From: Pestalotiopsis fici W106-1 | Taxonomy: Eukaryota > Ascomycota > Sordariomycetes > Amphisphaeriales > Sporocadaceae | Reading direction: 5' to 3' | DNA length: 64,000 bases | NCBI RefSeq assembly: GCF_000516985.1 | Contig: NW_006917102.1 | Coordinates: 1,024,643-1,088,642, forward strand | Shown here: positions 42,463-54,151 of the stretch, in pieces | Numbering within the stretch: position 1 is the stretch's first letter | Layout of the letters: each line of letters opens with the position of its first letter | Program-made: the position numbers and the translations under genes | Notes under the pieces: model-generated | Database searches by the model: none | What the model saw: only the letters and a program-made list of their open reading frames with translations | Told to the model about the DNA's origin: nothing

Positions 42463-44518
42463 GTTGATTGATGTAGTTTATTTGAGTTGGGTTGGTTATG
42501 GAAGATGTGGTGTTGACGGAAGATGTCTTGAAGAATTGTTCTGCAAAGAGAAATGTTGTGATTGTTGTTGATGATGATGAGATAGCAAGACCAACTCTAG
42601 AGGGTTGGACTTGACCCTCTATATAGTCGATGGTTGAGAGGAGAGGCTGTAGCTTCCCTCGACACGATCAATCAATCCTACGTAACATGACATCGTGACT
42701 TGGCTGACCGAATGGAATCGTATCGGGTCGCATAACCTACCTACATGCTGGCATCCATGGTTGACAACCGAGCTCCGTCGATACCATCCATAGCTACTAC
42801 CTACTATACCTACCTAGTGGTCATCAATTCCAACACGACAATCCGGGGTCCCGTGACAATGGAACAAGCCGATTTTCTGGTGCGATTCCACCACATCTCG
42901 TGTTGCCCAGCAGGACCGGTAGTGGACGCTTGGGGACAGTGGGGTCTAGTTGTGTTGTTGTCGCTGCCGATCTCTTCGTATTCTCTACGAGAGCTGCCAA
43001 TTTTAGCAGGGTAGCGGCGGATATCCTAGCAAAAGGTCGATGCGCTAACAGGGTGCTTCCAGGTAGCCCCTAGCGAGGAGATGCCGTCTCCCCAGATTTA
43101 TCATGATGACTTCTTGCCAGTGAAGTTTGCCTGCCTTGCAAGTAAGCACTCATTCTTAGTACGTGGTTAGTTATTAGCCGGCTGCTCCGTTGGTCGAGAT
43201 TGGCCCATCGTAGTGGTTTCCCGTGCTACATCCATTGAGTAGGGGACTTTTCATGTTTGGATGCGACCATTGACGAGATGCAGCTGCTAGACGGTGCTCA
43301 GCCCAGTCGCCTCACCACGACGGATTCAGCTGCTGAGCAAGGCTGAAGAGCACCAGCTGTCAGCAGTAACGTTGGTCGGCCTCTCTTGGCAGATCCCGGG
43401 TATGAAGCTTCATGATTGTCGCCGTTTCTTTGCTTATTGAATGGTCCATTGAGGTTTCTCTCAACTGTGCGTCTGCCCACATAAGCTTGTCCTAAGCTTA
43501 AAGGAAGAGACGAACTTGGACCATGCCCATGGCGCAGCAGCAGCCGGGCAGCCCCACCGGCTCAGTCTAGCAGGTTAGTACATCAACCGTGACTACCACT
43601 TGCAGCGGTTACCCGCTGTAAAAGCTGCAGTGCCGACCCGCTACATATTGGCCCTGGAATTGCAGTTAATGCCTTCTATTCGAGTCTGTCTGTCCGTCCA
43701 GTTCCAGTGTCCAGCAGGTGTCAATAACCATTACCTGCCCTGCCTCCGCCTCCCTACCTGTACCGATTCAGTTCCCAACCCCCATCTGATCCACGATGTA
43801 ACCAGCCAAGCCGGCGCTACCTCCATTGCCCGAGCCCACTAAACAATCTTGTGCCGTGCCCGCTTTTACATTTTTTTTAAACCACCAGCCGCAAGAATGA
43901 TCCAATGTTGTCTCTTGTCCGCCTGTTTGTCTTGATCCGATTTGATATAAGCAGTAGGTAATAGACCACCTATCGTAACGGCTAGATGCGACCGGAGAAT
44001 TATAACCAAGGAACAGCCCGTGTTACACTACTTGGCATGACGGCGGCAGAGACATCAATGGAACCTCAACGGCGCCCGCCGCCAGGACCCTGCGAGTGCC
44101 CTAAAACGTTTATTTCTTGCGTTACCACCTCGTATCAAACCGCCCAATGACGGAATGCTGCCTCCGTAGTACAAGTGCCAAGGCTCCAAAACAGAACAGA
44201 GCCCCCCTCTTCAGTCAAGGTCCGGCGCTTTGATTGCCATGATCTCAGTGAGCTCTGGCAGATTCTCTGGAGATGGACTATCGCAGTCGGTCAACCAACA
44301 TCACATGATGCTACAACGCACCAGAGGCAAAAGGAATCCACCACTCACCGCCCATTACCACGGAGGAACCCCAACGTTCGTCCCTCGAGCAGTCAACAAA
44401 CCATACGATGACAGTAAGCTGGAGCACTGGAGCGCCCCGTCAAATTGTCCTATTCGCAAGTGGCTATGCTCGGGTTTTACAGATTTATTTTGGTCTTGTT
44501 GACGAATGATAAGTTCAC
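42463..44518. other. 2-kb spacer, no gene seen
   Basis: It contains the promoter of the cerato-platanin gene on its left and the 3' flank of the M20 gene on its right. Frames of 60-90 codons (42745-43014, 43600-43842, 44175-44502) have no supporting features. Confidence 0.45.
42619..42626 (-). promoter_or_regulatory. TATA-like box of the cerato-platanin gene
   Basis: CTATATAG sits about 160 bp upstream of the ATG on the minus strand, a plausible core promoter for a highly expressed secreted protein. Confidence 0.45.
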
Positions 44519-46168
44519 CTATGCTTCCCCTTCCCAGCGCCCTGCCTTTTTCATCGTCTCCTTGAATTCCTCCCTCATCTTGGCGGCAAACTCTTCGTTC
44601 ATCAAGACATCCAGGCAGATCAATGCGTTGGCCTTGCCAGCCCGAAGAGCTTCCGTGTGCCCAAAGTCAAGTCCAGCAGCTTCCTTGAACTTGGCCGAGT
44701 GCGGCAGATCGGCGGCATTAATGGTAAACATGGCCTGAATTCCAGGCGTAATATATGAGCATGATCCAAAGTCACTTTACATCTTTTGGTCAGCAGGCTG
44801 TGCTTTGCTATGAGGATCTTACAGGCAAGGAAGTTGACTACTTACGAGCTACCGTTCTGCTCATATGCAGTCTTGGCTTCATTCAAGGGGATCATGTCTT
44901 TTGGTGACACACCGAGATGCTGGATCATGTACTGGCGGTATTGCTCTGCCAGTGTCATGTTGGTGACAACGTCTTCATATAGGGCAGTCCTGTCGAGCAA
45001 GGTTTCGTCAATGCTTGAACCACCACGGACTAGTAGAATCTTGGACACAAGCAACTTACCAGTCAAGCTCAACTGTGCACCCCGTAGCAGCGGCCGCACC
45101 GTGGAAAATTGGCTCAAACCTCTTGCGGAGCGCCTCAAGCTGCGGCGAAGTCGGGGCCCGGACGCTAAACACTCCCTCGGCGTAGTCGGGGATCAGGTTC
45201 GGCGCCTTGCCGGCCTCCAGGATGCAGCCCTGGATACTCTCCGTCTTCTCAATCTGTTGTCTCAGAAGGGCAATGCCGTTGTACGCCTGCACAATGGCAT
45301 CACAGGCATTGCGACCCGTCCACGGGGCTGCGGCAGCGTGTGCTGTCTTGCCGTGAAACTTGGCTCGCATCTTCCACGACGCCTTGGTCTGGCACATAGG
45401 TGCTGCACAAAGTAACCAGGAGTCAGTTAAATAGTTCTCCATCGTGATGTGCCCTCTCGAAATTACGTACTGCTAAAATTGGGCATGCCGTGTGTCATGA
45501 CACAGGCATCAAAGCCCTTCCACGCGCCGTTCTTGGCCATGATCCATTTTCCACCGCCCGTCTCCTCGGCCGGCGTTCCCATGACGACCAGCGTGCCCGC
45601 CAGATTATGCGCCTTCATGACGGCCTCGACGCCAACGGCCGAGGCTACTGCCGACGTGGCGATGAGATTGTGTCCACAGGCGTGACCTACACCAGGTAGG
45701 GCGTCTTGAATATAGATCTTTTGTTAGCATGGCTGGGTCTATTGGCTTTTCGGAGGGCCCGCAGACCTCTTTCCGCCGTCTTCCCGGTCAAACTTACCAT
45801 ACTCGGCATTAAAACATACCGTCCGGCCTCCCTCCCGGACCGAAAAGCGGGCCTCAAAGGCCGTCTCTATGCCGTAGACACCACGTTTGACGGTCCACCC
45901 CCTCGATTCGAACCAGTCCGAGAGCAGCTTACACGCTCTCGTCTCTTGGAAGAGAATCTCGGGATTGTTGTATATCTTGTATTATAATGTTAGTTATAGA
46001 GCTCTTGTATCTTTCTGTCAATGATTTCAATCGAGTCAAACTTACCTCCAAATTCACCCGGCGGAGCTCGTCGTTGGCCGTGTCAATGGCGTGGACGGTC
46101 TCGCTCACCACATCAATCGGCAGCAAAACCGCATCTGAGGCGTTGGGATCTTGCACGCGCATTCTCAT
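44519..46168 (-). CDS. M20 family amidohydrolase / dipeptidase (ACY1L2-like)
   Basis: Six exons (46168-46046, 45975-45798, 45704-45471, 45402-45060, 44989-44846, 44774-44519) give 425 aa. The introns are 68-93 nt and all phases agree. The metal-binding block is YDALPGVGHACGHNLIA (His108, His112). The catalytic Glu lies in GTPAEETGGGKW. The dimerisation part has KFHGKTAHAAAAPWTGRNA, and the C-terminal ligand region is DFGSCSYITPGIQAMF. The YDALPG/GHACGHN signature points to the M20 subgroup that includes peptidase M20 domain-containing protein 2 (cytosolic dipeptidase on basic or beta-Ala dipeptides) and bacterial AbgB-like amide hydrolases. It diverges from a Dal5-type permease, which suggests that the permease brings in its substrate. 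Confidence 0.92.
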
Positions 46169-47154
46169 GGTTCTCTCAAATATTGATCAATAAAACTTGA
46201 CTTGCAGTATATCACGAATACTGAGAGTGGCCACCCGTACTCAATGCCCAGGCTGAGAAATGAATAGAAACACAAATCGAACGTAAAATTCGATGAAGCA
46301 ACGAAGTAAATAAATGCCAAGAAATTATATCATCAAGAGACCTACACATTCAACAACAACGTAATTCCATACTCGTCAACGAATCACGAAGCCTAATACC
46401 AATTGAACCCCTCTTGCCAGACTGCCGATTCAGGACTATAACCGGCACAGTTCGGCTGGACCGATAGTCGGCCGGACCGATGGCACCGACCCGAACCGTT
46501 CCCGGTCTTGTCGCTCTTGATCAGCCCCAGATTGTTATCTAGCCCCTGTAAACCCATGAGGGGAGAGAAGATATGACTAAACAAATCCGGGGTGATACTA
46601 AACAATGCATATCGGGAGTGTTCTGCCGTTATCGATTCCGAACAAACGTGGGCTCCATTCCACTCTCCCCCAAACAGAGAAACAACCAAAAGTTCATGGT
46701 CTGTATTCCGCGGGCTAGCTAGAAAAGAACCCCCAAGATGGAACTTGATTGATAGCAAGACACAAGCCAAGAAACCGCATGATCCACAATGGCTGCGTTA
46801 GTCTCTCCAAACCGTTGGTTCAGACGGGTTGACAGACGACCTTTTGCTATCTGGGGGCGGGCATACGTTGTTTGGAGAGATAATCCAGGGTTCGAGGCCG
46901 CGAACGCAGATTGATCATCTGATGTGCGTAGTTTAGATTTATTCCGTACCTACAGTACGATACGGGCGGCAGCGGCTGATAGGCATATGGTAAATAAAGT
47001 TCAACTCCTCGTGGTATTTCTTTTTACCCACTGCCCATATCTCCTCCCTCCCCAAGGAGTGTTTACAGAGTGACTTGTCTTTCAAGCATCAAAACATTGT
47101 CCTCGGGTCTTCTTTCCTTCTGAAAAAGCGCTTGCGATAGCGTTTCCGTTCAGC
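46169..47154. promoter_or_regulatory. Shared divergent promoter, M20 hydrolase and MFS permease
   Basis: This 986-bp region separates two genes transcribed away from each other. The part at 46440-46510 is dense in CGG/CCG triplets, the half-sites of Zn2Cys6 regulators, and such a regulator is encoded just beyond the permease. A pyrimidine-rich strip (CTCCTCCCTCCCC) lies about 100 bp before the permease ATG. A 125-codon open frame at 46393-46770 (-) has no ATG at its start and no domain, and it was not accepted as a gene. Confidence 0.55.
46461..46471. promoter_or_regulatory. CCG-N5-CGG everted site, candidate Zn2Cys6 operator
   Basis: CCGATAGTCGG sits in the divergent promoter, with further triplets on both sides (CCGG at 46442, CGG at 46453, GGCCGGACCG at 46470). 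Binuclear-cluster regulators bind paired CGG triplets with a fixed spacing; the pairing with the adjacent regulator is inference. Confidence 0.4.
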
Positions 47155-49121
47155 ATGACGACCGAAAATGTACACCCCGGAGGCCAGCCCGCGGGCAGTG
47201 AGCCCCGGGATGAGGAGAAGCACGTATCAGAAAAGGTTGTCGAAGGATGCGACGTCGGTGTTGTCGCCCTCACCGGCGCCGTGTCTCACATTGATCCAGA
47301 CGGCCCCGAGGCCAAGAGAGTCTTGCGAAAGATTGATCTTCACCTCATGCCATTGTTGATGATAACTTATAGTAAGTCATTTTCTGTTTTAGCAAAATGC
47401 GATTGAGGAAAAAGAAACAAAGAAGAAAAACTAGAAAAGAAAATATGAGAGAGAAAGATTTCCGGAATGCACGTCTAGTAAAGCCTTGGAGATTGATGCT
47501 AACAATCTCATAGTGATCCAGGTACGCAAATGAAATAATCGCCCAATTCCGATGAAACACCTCCGTTGCTAAAATTGCGTATAGTTCCTCGACAAGTCCT
47601 GTGTCTCTTATGCCGCTCTCTGGGGCATGAAGGAGGACGCCCACCTCGTAGGATCCGAATACTCGTGGCTGACAACCATCTTCTACCTTGGCTACCTCTT
47701 CTTTGAGTTCCCCGTCGGTTTCCTCTTCCAGCATTTCAACATTGCCCGTACCTGTGGCATCTTCATCACCCTATGGGGTCTTGTACTGCTGTGCATGACG
47801 GCCGCCGACGATTTCGCTGGCCTTGCCACGGCTCGATTCTTCCTCGGCGCCCTCGAGTCCGGCGTCTCGCCTTGTTTCGTATTGATGACGACCATGTTCT
47901 ACAAGAGGTAAGAGTCGTCCGAAAGGCGAAAGGTCAGGTCGATTTCATTACTAACTGCTCTTAATTGTAGGAGCGAACAGCCCCTGAGAACAGGTATTTG
48001 GTTCTCGATGAACGGAGTAGCGCAGATTCTGGGTGGCCTGATTGCGTACGGCATTGGATACATTGACTCGGCGCTCCCGTCATGGAAGTACCCCTTTGTC
48101 ATCTTTGGCTCGGCAACCATTCTTTGGGGTCTAGTCTTCACCTTCTTTGCGCCATCGAACCCAACCAAGGCGTCGTGGCTGACAGCCGAGGAGAAGGAGA
48201 TTGCCGTCCTTCGCCTGCTCGAGAACGAGACTGGCATCGACAACAAAACCATCAAATGGTATCAGGTCAAGGAGGCCCTCTTGGACACGCGCTTTTGGGT
48301 CATGAACTTGTACATGCTGGTCAATTGTATTCCAAACGGCGCCATCACCGCCTTTGGCCCGCTCATCCTCAACGGCTTCGGATTCACCAAGTTTCAGGCA
48401 ACACTACTGGGTATGCCAACGGGCGCCACGCAGGTGATGGCTCTTTGGATTGCTGGGTATGTATAAGAGTCCAAAGTGACGGTCTTCACCGCTAACGAGA
48501 GTTTTCACAATTTACAGATACTTGGCGGCAAAAGTCAATGGCTGCAGACACTTTTTGATGATCGGAGGTATTCTGATTGCCATTCTTGGGTCCAGTCTCA
48601 TCTATGGTCTTTCCGATGAGCAGCGTGTCGGGCGCTTGTTTGGCTACTACATCATTGTCGGATTCAGCGTGGCGTTTGTCCAGGGTCTTGGTATAATCCA
48701 GGCCAATGTTGCGGGACGAACAAAGAAGAATGTCTTTACGTCTTCTGTCTTTGTCAGTTACTGCATTGGCAATTTGATCGGACCTCAAGTCTTTTTGGAA
48801 AGGGAAGCCCCGCAGTACCGCACTGGATTCGCTGTCATCATTGGAGCTTTTGCATTCCAGGTGATCTTGCTTGTTGGATCCTACTTCCAGAATGTTTTCG
48901 AGAATCGAAAGGCAAGTAGCTGCATACGACCAAGTATGCTGAATATGAGGGCTGACAGAGTTGTAGCGCGATCGTGCCGCGCAAAACCAGGAAAGTTCAT
49001 TCGATACTGAGCAAAGTCTCTCGGATCTGACGGATGTAAGTTGTTTGATACTCAAACTCTACAGTTCGATGCTAATGACCACTTGCAGAAAGAGAACCCG
49101 CACTTCCGCTACGTGCTCTAA
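47155..49121 (+). CDS. MFS permease, Dal5 / allantoate-type anion:cation symporter
   Basis: Seven exons (47155-47371, 47514-47521, 47585-47907, 47971-48456, 48518-48911, 48967-49035, 49089-49121) give 509 aa. Exon 2 has only 8 nt; with it the frame reads LMITYMIQFLDKSCVSYAAL, the expected first transmembrane block. Intron 5 has a GC-AG border (AAG|GCAAGT...TTGTAG). Other signatures are SEYSWLTTIFYLGYLFFEFP, SEQPLRTGIWFSMNGVAQIL and the family C-terminus SDLTD-KENPHFRYVL. Dal5-type carriers import organic anions such as allantoate, ureidosuccinate, vitamins and some dipeptides. The divergent M20 hydrolase suggests a peptide-like or N-acyl amino acid substrate. The end faces the end of the regulator gene, with 91 bp between them. 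Confidence 0.93.
48912..48966 (+). other. GC-AG intron
   Basis: The donor AAAG|GCAAGT matches the strong consensus that GC introns need, and TTGTAG is the acceptor. Splicing joins FENRK to RDRAAQNQESS in frame and leads on to the conserved FRYVL end. No GT donor nearby gives the same product. Confidence 0.75.
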
Positions 49122-49212
49122 GTTGCTTATTGGGCCGACTTGCAATAAGTCATACACCCGAATTTGTAGAGAAGAGCGAGGTGTAGAAAGTTAATGCGAT
49201 AAATGATTTCAC

Positions 49213-51413
49213 TCAGTCGAGCGTGTACACATTCATCTCGGGGAATGCATCGTCCCAGTTCTGAGCATATGTTAGCGCGGCACCTCGTGAAATGACACGC
49301 TTGGAATGATCTGACCGCTTCGTCCCAAAAGCTGGGGATATCGAAAAGCTGATTTGCTTCTCTTTCCGCATTGCCATGTTCCAAGACCTCGGGTGACAAG
49401 ACGGTATTCGTGAGCATGGCCAATTTATCTTGCTCTTTACGAATGTCATTCGCAGCATCTACTGACCCGGCCCCTTCAAACATCTGTGCAGCTTGATGCA
49501 GTGCGGGAAATACCATTGAATAGTTGAGATGTTGGTGCGCGGCAGTCATTGCCTTCAAAATGTAGTTTATCGCATGGTACGTGGTGATGCCGTTATAGTC
49601 CTGTGCACGTTTGAGAATATGAAGCATCGGTCAAAGTCAAGAGATCTTACCATTGTATATCGGAGCCCTTTGCGTAGAGCGGGTGAATCGCATTGAGTTC
49701 TGATTACTAGGATGGCACTGTCCAGAGCTTCTTGGACATATCCCAGTCTAATCCTGTCTGGCGCATCGCTGTCCGGCTGCACACCGTAAAGTGCAAAGCC
49801 ATTAATGTAACTGCATAAGAAACGCATGGTCAGATATGTCTTGGTATCAACAATAAAAGAAGCTCACATTTTCAAGAAGCTGTACGGTACCAAGAATCGG
49901 TTCCGATCCTGCCTATCTTGGAATGTCTGATATAGAGGATTCATCTTGTTGTTAATCTCATAAAACCACCTGTCAATCTTTTGATTTGACAGGTCCAAAA
50001 GTGATGTTACATCAGAAGGCAGTGGCGAGACATGGAGTTTGGTGTTTTGTAATTGTGTTTTGGCATCAGCTACACAAAATCAGCGCAAGAAACAGAATCT
50101 CAGGGGTGCCGGACCTCACCAGCAATAGCAAATCCCTCAATATATGCAGCAATCCGATAATCTACCGGCCGTCGGTGTGGTGATGAAAGAAGATTTGCCG
50201 TGAATGGCAAGTAGTCCCTCATTCTGTTAATGACAAAGGGACGGTTGAGGTTCATCCTGTATACATCAGCCTTCGTTGACAACAATGAGAATGGCAGATA
50301 GGTTCTCCTACACAAGATCGAAGCAGCACAATGACAACCATGTTCTTGCATGATCTACAATATCGACGGAATGTTGAAATGCGTCATCTCCGAGGCGAAT
50401 GACGGCGGTATTCAGTCTTAATTCGGCAGCGACCGAAGCAACGTAACCCCAAAGTCGAGATCGTCCGGTCCAAACTGCAAGCAACATCAAAGCCTTTACC
50501 GTCAAGAGATCGGGCGTTGGACCTCCAAAAGTCTTCTTGACCAGGTCGTCGGCCTCATCAAGGAATGACTGATATCTTTCGGGCATAATGGCCCGCGATG
50601 CAATCAAGCATATGACGGTTGACAGTAAAGGGTGCTGTCTGACAAGGTCTTTTGGCGGGTAGAATTGATCATCCATGAAGGCAATCACGGTTTTACAGTT
50701 TTCGTTGTAGCTAATAGTGATTAATAATAAGTAACGGTTCTCTGAACCAGATTATTTGGACGTACAATGAATGCAACGCTTGCCATTGCTGTTCTCCGAC
50801 AGATCCTATTGTCACATTATCGCGATCTTGTATGACGTTGTGAGAACTGGTACCCAAGGTGTAGCGAGAACTAATCGAGCTTTCCGAAAGACCGATTGGA
50901 CTACTATCAGATACATTGGCGGTCCGCAGCTCATTGACCGTACTCTTGAGGGCATCGATCTCGCCTCTGAGTCGGCCTTCGACAGCATTCAAGCGTTGCT
51001 CCAGCAGAGCAACTTTGTCACTGATTTGCCAGTCAATTCGGCCATTCAGACATTCCTATAATCATGCCACTCACTTAGAGGCAAGACTGGCGGCTTCCAA
51101 GAGTGGGCGCGCAGCTCTAGGTGCAGTAAAGACACATTCGGACCGGCTGGTGGTACATCTTTGGCAGGGTATTTGACTTGGGCCACTACACTTTATTATC
51201 GCGGGTCAGCATCCAATCTGGAACTTTGTGGCAGATGCATCAGATATTGTATAGCCCGTCTGGTGTCTGGTGGTAGTGGTCATGGAATATGCTCACCCGA
51301 AGCTTCTGCCGTCTGCACCTCAAGCACGCCGAAACTGATCTGGGTCTAGGTGAGTGACTATGAACCTGGAGTAGAGGTCAAAAGCATATCTCACCTGATC
51401 GACTCGGCCATCG
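49213..51413 (-). CDS. Zn2Cys6 transcription factor, ten exons, 555 aa
   Basis: The exons are 51413-51397, 51345-51297, 51190-51075, 51020-50766, 50710-50312, 50256-50120, 50069-49868, 49810-49651, 49600-49316 and 49260-49213; the introns are 50-106 nt and phases agree throughout. The first exon encodes MAESI. The binuclear cluster is split by introns: C13-LR-C16-RRQKLR-C23-SGPSQIP-C31-QR-C34-TTSRSE-C41. A coiled coil follows (VALEQRLNAVEGRLRGEID). The fungal transcription-factor domain lies in exons 5-6 (LLAVWTGRSRLWGYVASVAA). It ends DDAFPEMNVYTLD. Position suggests that it controls the M20 hydrolase and Dal5-type permease. The 5' exons are too small to be seen as open frames. Confidence 0.88.
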
Positions 51414-51918
51414 ACTGACGCTCGTAACTTCCTCCTAGTATTTTTAACTTGTATTTGGTCAATCGCGAAGAGCCGTACGAGAACCCCTTGAATGTTGTGT
51501 GTTATGGTTCCGTGCGAGTCATCAGATCAACGGACCCGATTCTGGACGTTGATCCATCTTGGCCCCACTGTAGGTGTGTAAATTTCCCCGCTAGCCATCC
51601 TGCTTTCAGGGACCTTCCAGGGCTTGAAGAGCTGGGGTTACTGCACCCAGTAGCACATTGTAGCACGCTACGACTGGTTCAGTTAGCGCCAACCGCTACC
51701 CAGGAAAATGATCCTTGAAGTTTGGACTACTTGAATGGCATACCGTCGTCTCTTTACTTTTACCTTGCCTCTTGGTGGACCTGCTCCTTAACTTCCGTTG
51801 ACATTGTGTGAAGAATGACCAGAAATTGAGTGAAAGACGGATCAATCCACAGATATCAGCCCGTATAGCGTTTCCCAAAACATGCTTCCGGTTACAAAGG
51901 ATTCATAGGTATACTTTT

Positions 51919-52209
51919 ACAGTTCGGCATTGGATCCGGGCTTGAGGCGGCCGAAATAATGTATGGAACGTCTTGCCCTCTGGACCCAGTCTGCATACAA
52001 CGGTTGTTCTTTTGCCTTATTTGATGCCCAGAATGATAAGAATACATGTGCGCAGATCTTAAGGCCATCAAACATCGTGACTTGTTCCAGTGTACCTCGC
52101 GACATCTCTTCCGACTGCTTGATACGATGAAATACCATTCTGATCTCTGAGCACCTTGACTTGAAAGACGGGTTGACATTGATTGACTTCTCATATCCAA
52201 ATGGAACAA
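51919..52209 (-). pseudogene. C-terminal coding fragment, unknown protein
   Basis: One minus frame runs without a stop from about 52209 to TAA at 51919. It has a protein-like composition: PFGYEKSINVNPSFKSRCSE, then MFDGLKICAHVFLSFWASN and PLYADWVQRARRSIHYFGRL. No start, domain or convincing upstream exon was found. It is either the last exon of a gene whose 5' part I cannot read or a gene relic. Confidence 0.35.
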
Positions 52210-53989
52210 AGTATCAAAGAACTCGATTGGAGCTTTGGATCTCGACTTAATCCATTACTCATATGAATGGCCCTCAAGAATGCAGCAAATCGGACCTCCG
52301 CTGGTTAACCGGGCTCCGGCACCCAATATTGGAGACGACCTCCGCCTCCACCGGCCCCGCAACGGAGAGTGTTGCGGAGGCCAAGCCAGCAAGAGATATA
52401 ACAGACTCTGGAGGTAACGGAAGATTCCTGCGGACCAGCGGCTGCCGATTATTCTCCGTCAAACACATCAAAAAATGATAGACGCTCAATCAAGTTTACT
52501 TATGGCAATCACAATTAGTGTGAGGCCGTTTTGTGTACCACGGCTGGCGCGAATACGGTAAATTTGGCTCTTGCCCGCTCCTATCTGCAGGCGTTCAAAT
52601 AGAGGGTGAAAGCAGGAGCAAAAGGAAACCAGGTCACGACAATATCACATCATGACGAATTGCCAACCGAAACGTGCAGCATCGACTGGCCAGGTGTAAG
52701 ACCCCTAACGGGCCTTTTGCAAATAATAACACCGCGCCAGTTCCGCTGTGTTTATCGCGTCTTTTGAGATTTGTGAGCGGGTGATGCGCCGAAAACTTGA
52801 GATGATGACCGTCAACTTGGTGGATGAACACACATAGCCGAGGCCAAGTTGTTCCGATAACATATCTTGATCATCCTCATGACTGAAAATCTAGAAATAT
52901 TACAAAATAATCAAATAGAAATCATGATTTCTATCAATTATACTGTCATCTATGGAATATCTGACTGAACATCATGTTGATAGTATGAAGCAAGTTCCTG
53001 TAGGTTGGATAAACCAAGGGAATGAAAGGAAGAGAAAATAATGCGCCCACAGACAAGATTGAACGCCGACTCTATTCAACAGCCAGACGTTTGATTGTCT
53101 ACATCTTAACAACCATGCCACGCTGCCTGAATAGAAGTGGCCGTTTGCATCGTACCGGTACCTGGGCAGTCCTGCGCGCCGGTACACTGGCACGTTCTTT
53201 GTAGGGCCACGATGGCTTCAAACATGGAGGAGCATCCAAAGCTTCATGTCAAGATCAAAAGATGACAACTGAGAACCAAGCCAAAATAATTCAGAAAGAT
53301 ATTCAAGAATTACAAAAAAAAATAAGTATCTGGGTGGATCCATTCGCGAGCACTTCACCATGATCAGATTGAAGGGATGCGCGGCCAACCCACCCCCAAA
53401 ACTCCTGCCAACTACAGTGGTTTTGTACATCTCAGCTTGGATTCAAATGATGCGTCTGAAACATTGTCACCCAATGCTCGAGCTAGCAGTACACAACTTG
53501 TGCCTGGGAACCAGTGCCATCAAGCTAGTGTACTTCACTCGGAGGAATCCGCGGTTGATGAGTTGCCCGTTGATTTGAATGGTGAGGTCTCCTGTTCAGA
53601 ACCCAGGAACCGCATGTTCAATACTTCCATCATTTCAACATTACCTTCACATTCAACCTAGTCTAGAACATTCAATCCAACCTTCTTGCTCCAGTTGATG
53701 CTCTTCAGTGTGATGCATACCTTTTCAACCAACTCTGGCACTCCACGTGTACATTTCAATGATCGGGCAGTCATTTGTAACTCATACATTATTTGCATCT
53801 GTATTAAATTCCCGCATTTTTCTTTTGAACATTTTCAGCCAGTGCTGTCCATGTTTGCGAGGCCCCTCGAGTTATGGACCACATCTTGTGTAATTCGTGA
53901 TCAGATGCTTGTATCCTCCCATTGTCACCTTTGACATCTCAGCTATCGGGCTTGATGATTTTCTGATTTTTTCAATGAGCGTTTGGACG

Positions 53990-54151
53990 TCTGAACTGGT
54001 TATGCCCGATTGTATGATCATGGAATGGAAGATATGGTCGCTACTATCCTCCCAGATGTATTGGCAGAAACTGGTAAAAGGTTTCTTGCATTATGCCACA
54101 ACATGGGTATTGGCCGGTACATCCGTCGAGACAAGATGAATGCTGCACTGA
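53990..54151 (+). pseudogene. Short coding-like relic
   Basis: After a TGA, one frame reads TGYARLYDHGMEDMVATILP, then DVLAETGKRFLALCHNMGIG and ends RYIRRDKMNAALI. Upstream, coding-like pieces lie in other frames with stops between (SAIGLDDFLIFSMS; FFNERLDV). This looks like the 3' end of a frameshifted gene. The family is not recognised. Confidence 0.3.

Noticed and set aside
46393..46770. 125-codon minus frame in the divergent promoter
   Set aside because: It begins at a non-ATG codon, has no domain, and covers the CGG/CCG-rich patch. Promoter function is more likely.
46880..46920. GGTTCGAGGCC, resembling a tRNA B box
   Set aside because: It does not fit GGTTCGANTCC, and no A box or cloverleaf arms were found around it. 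No other tRNA candidate was seen in the window.
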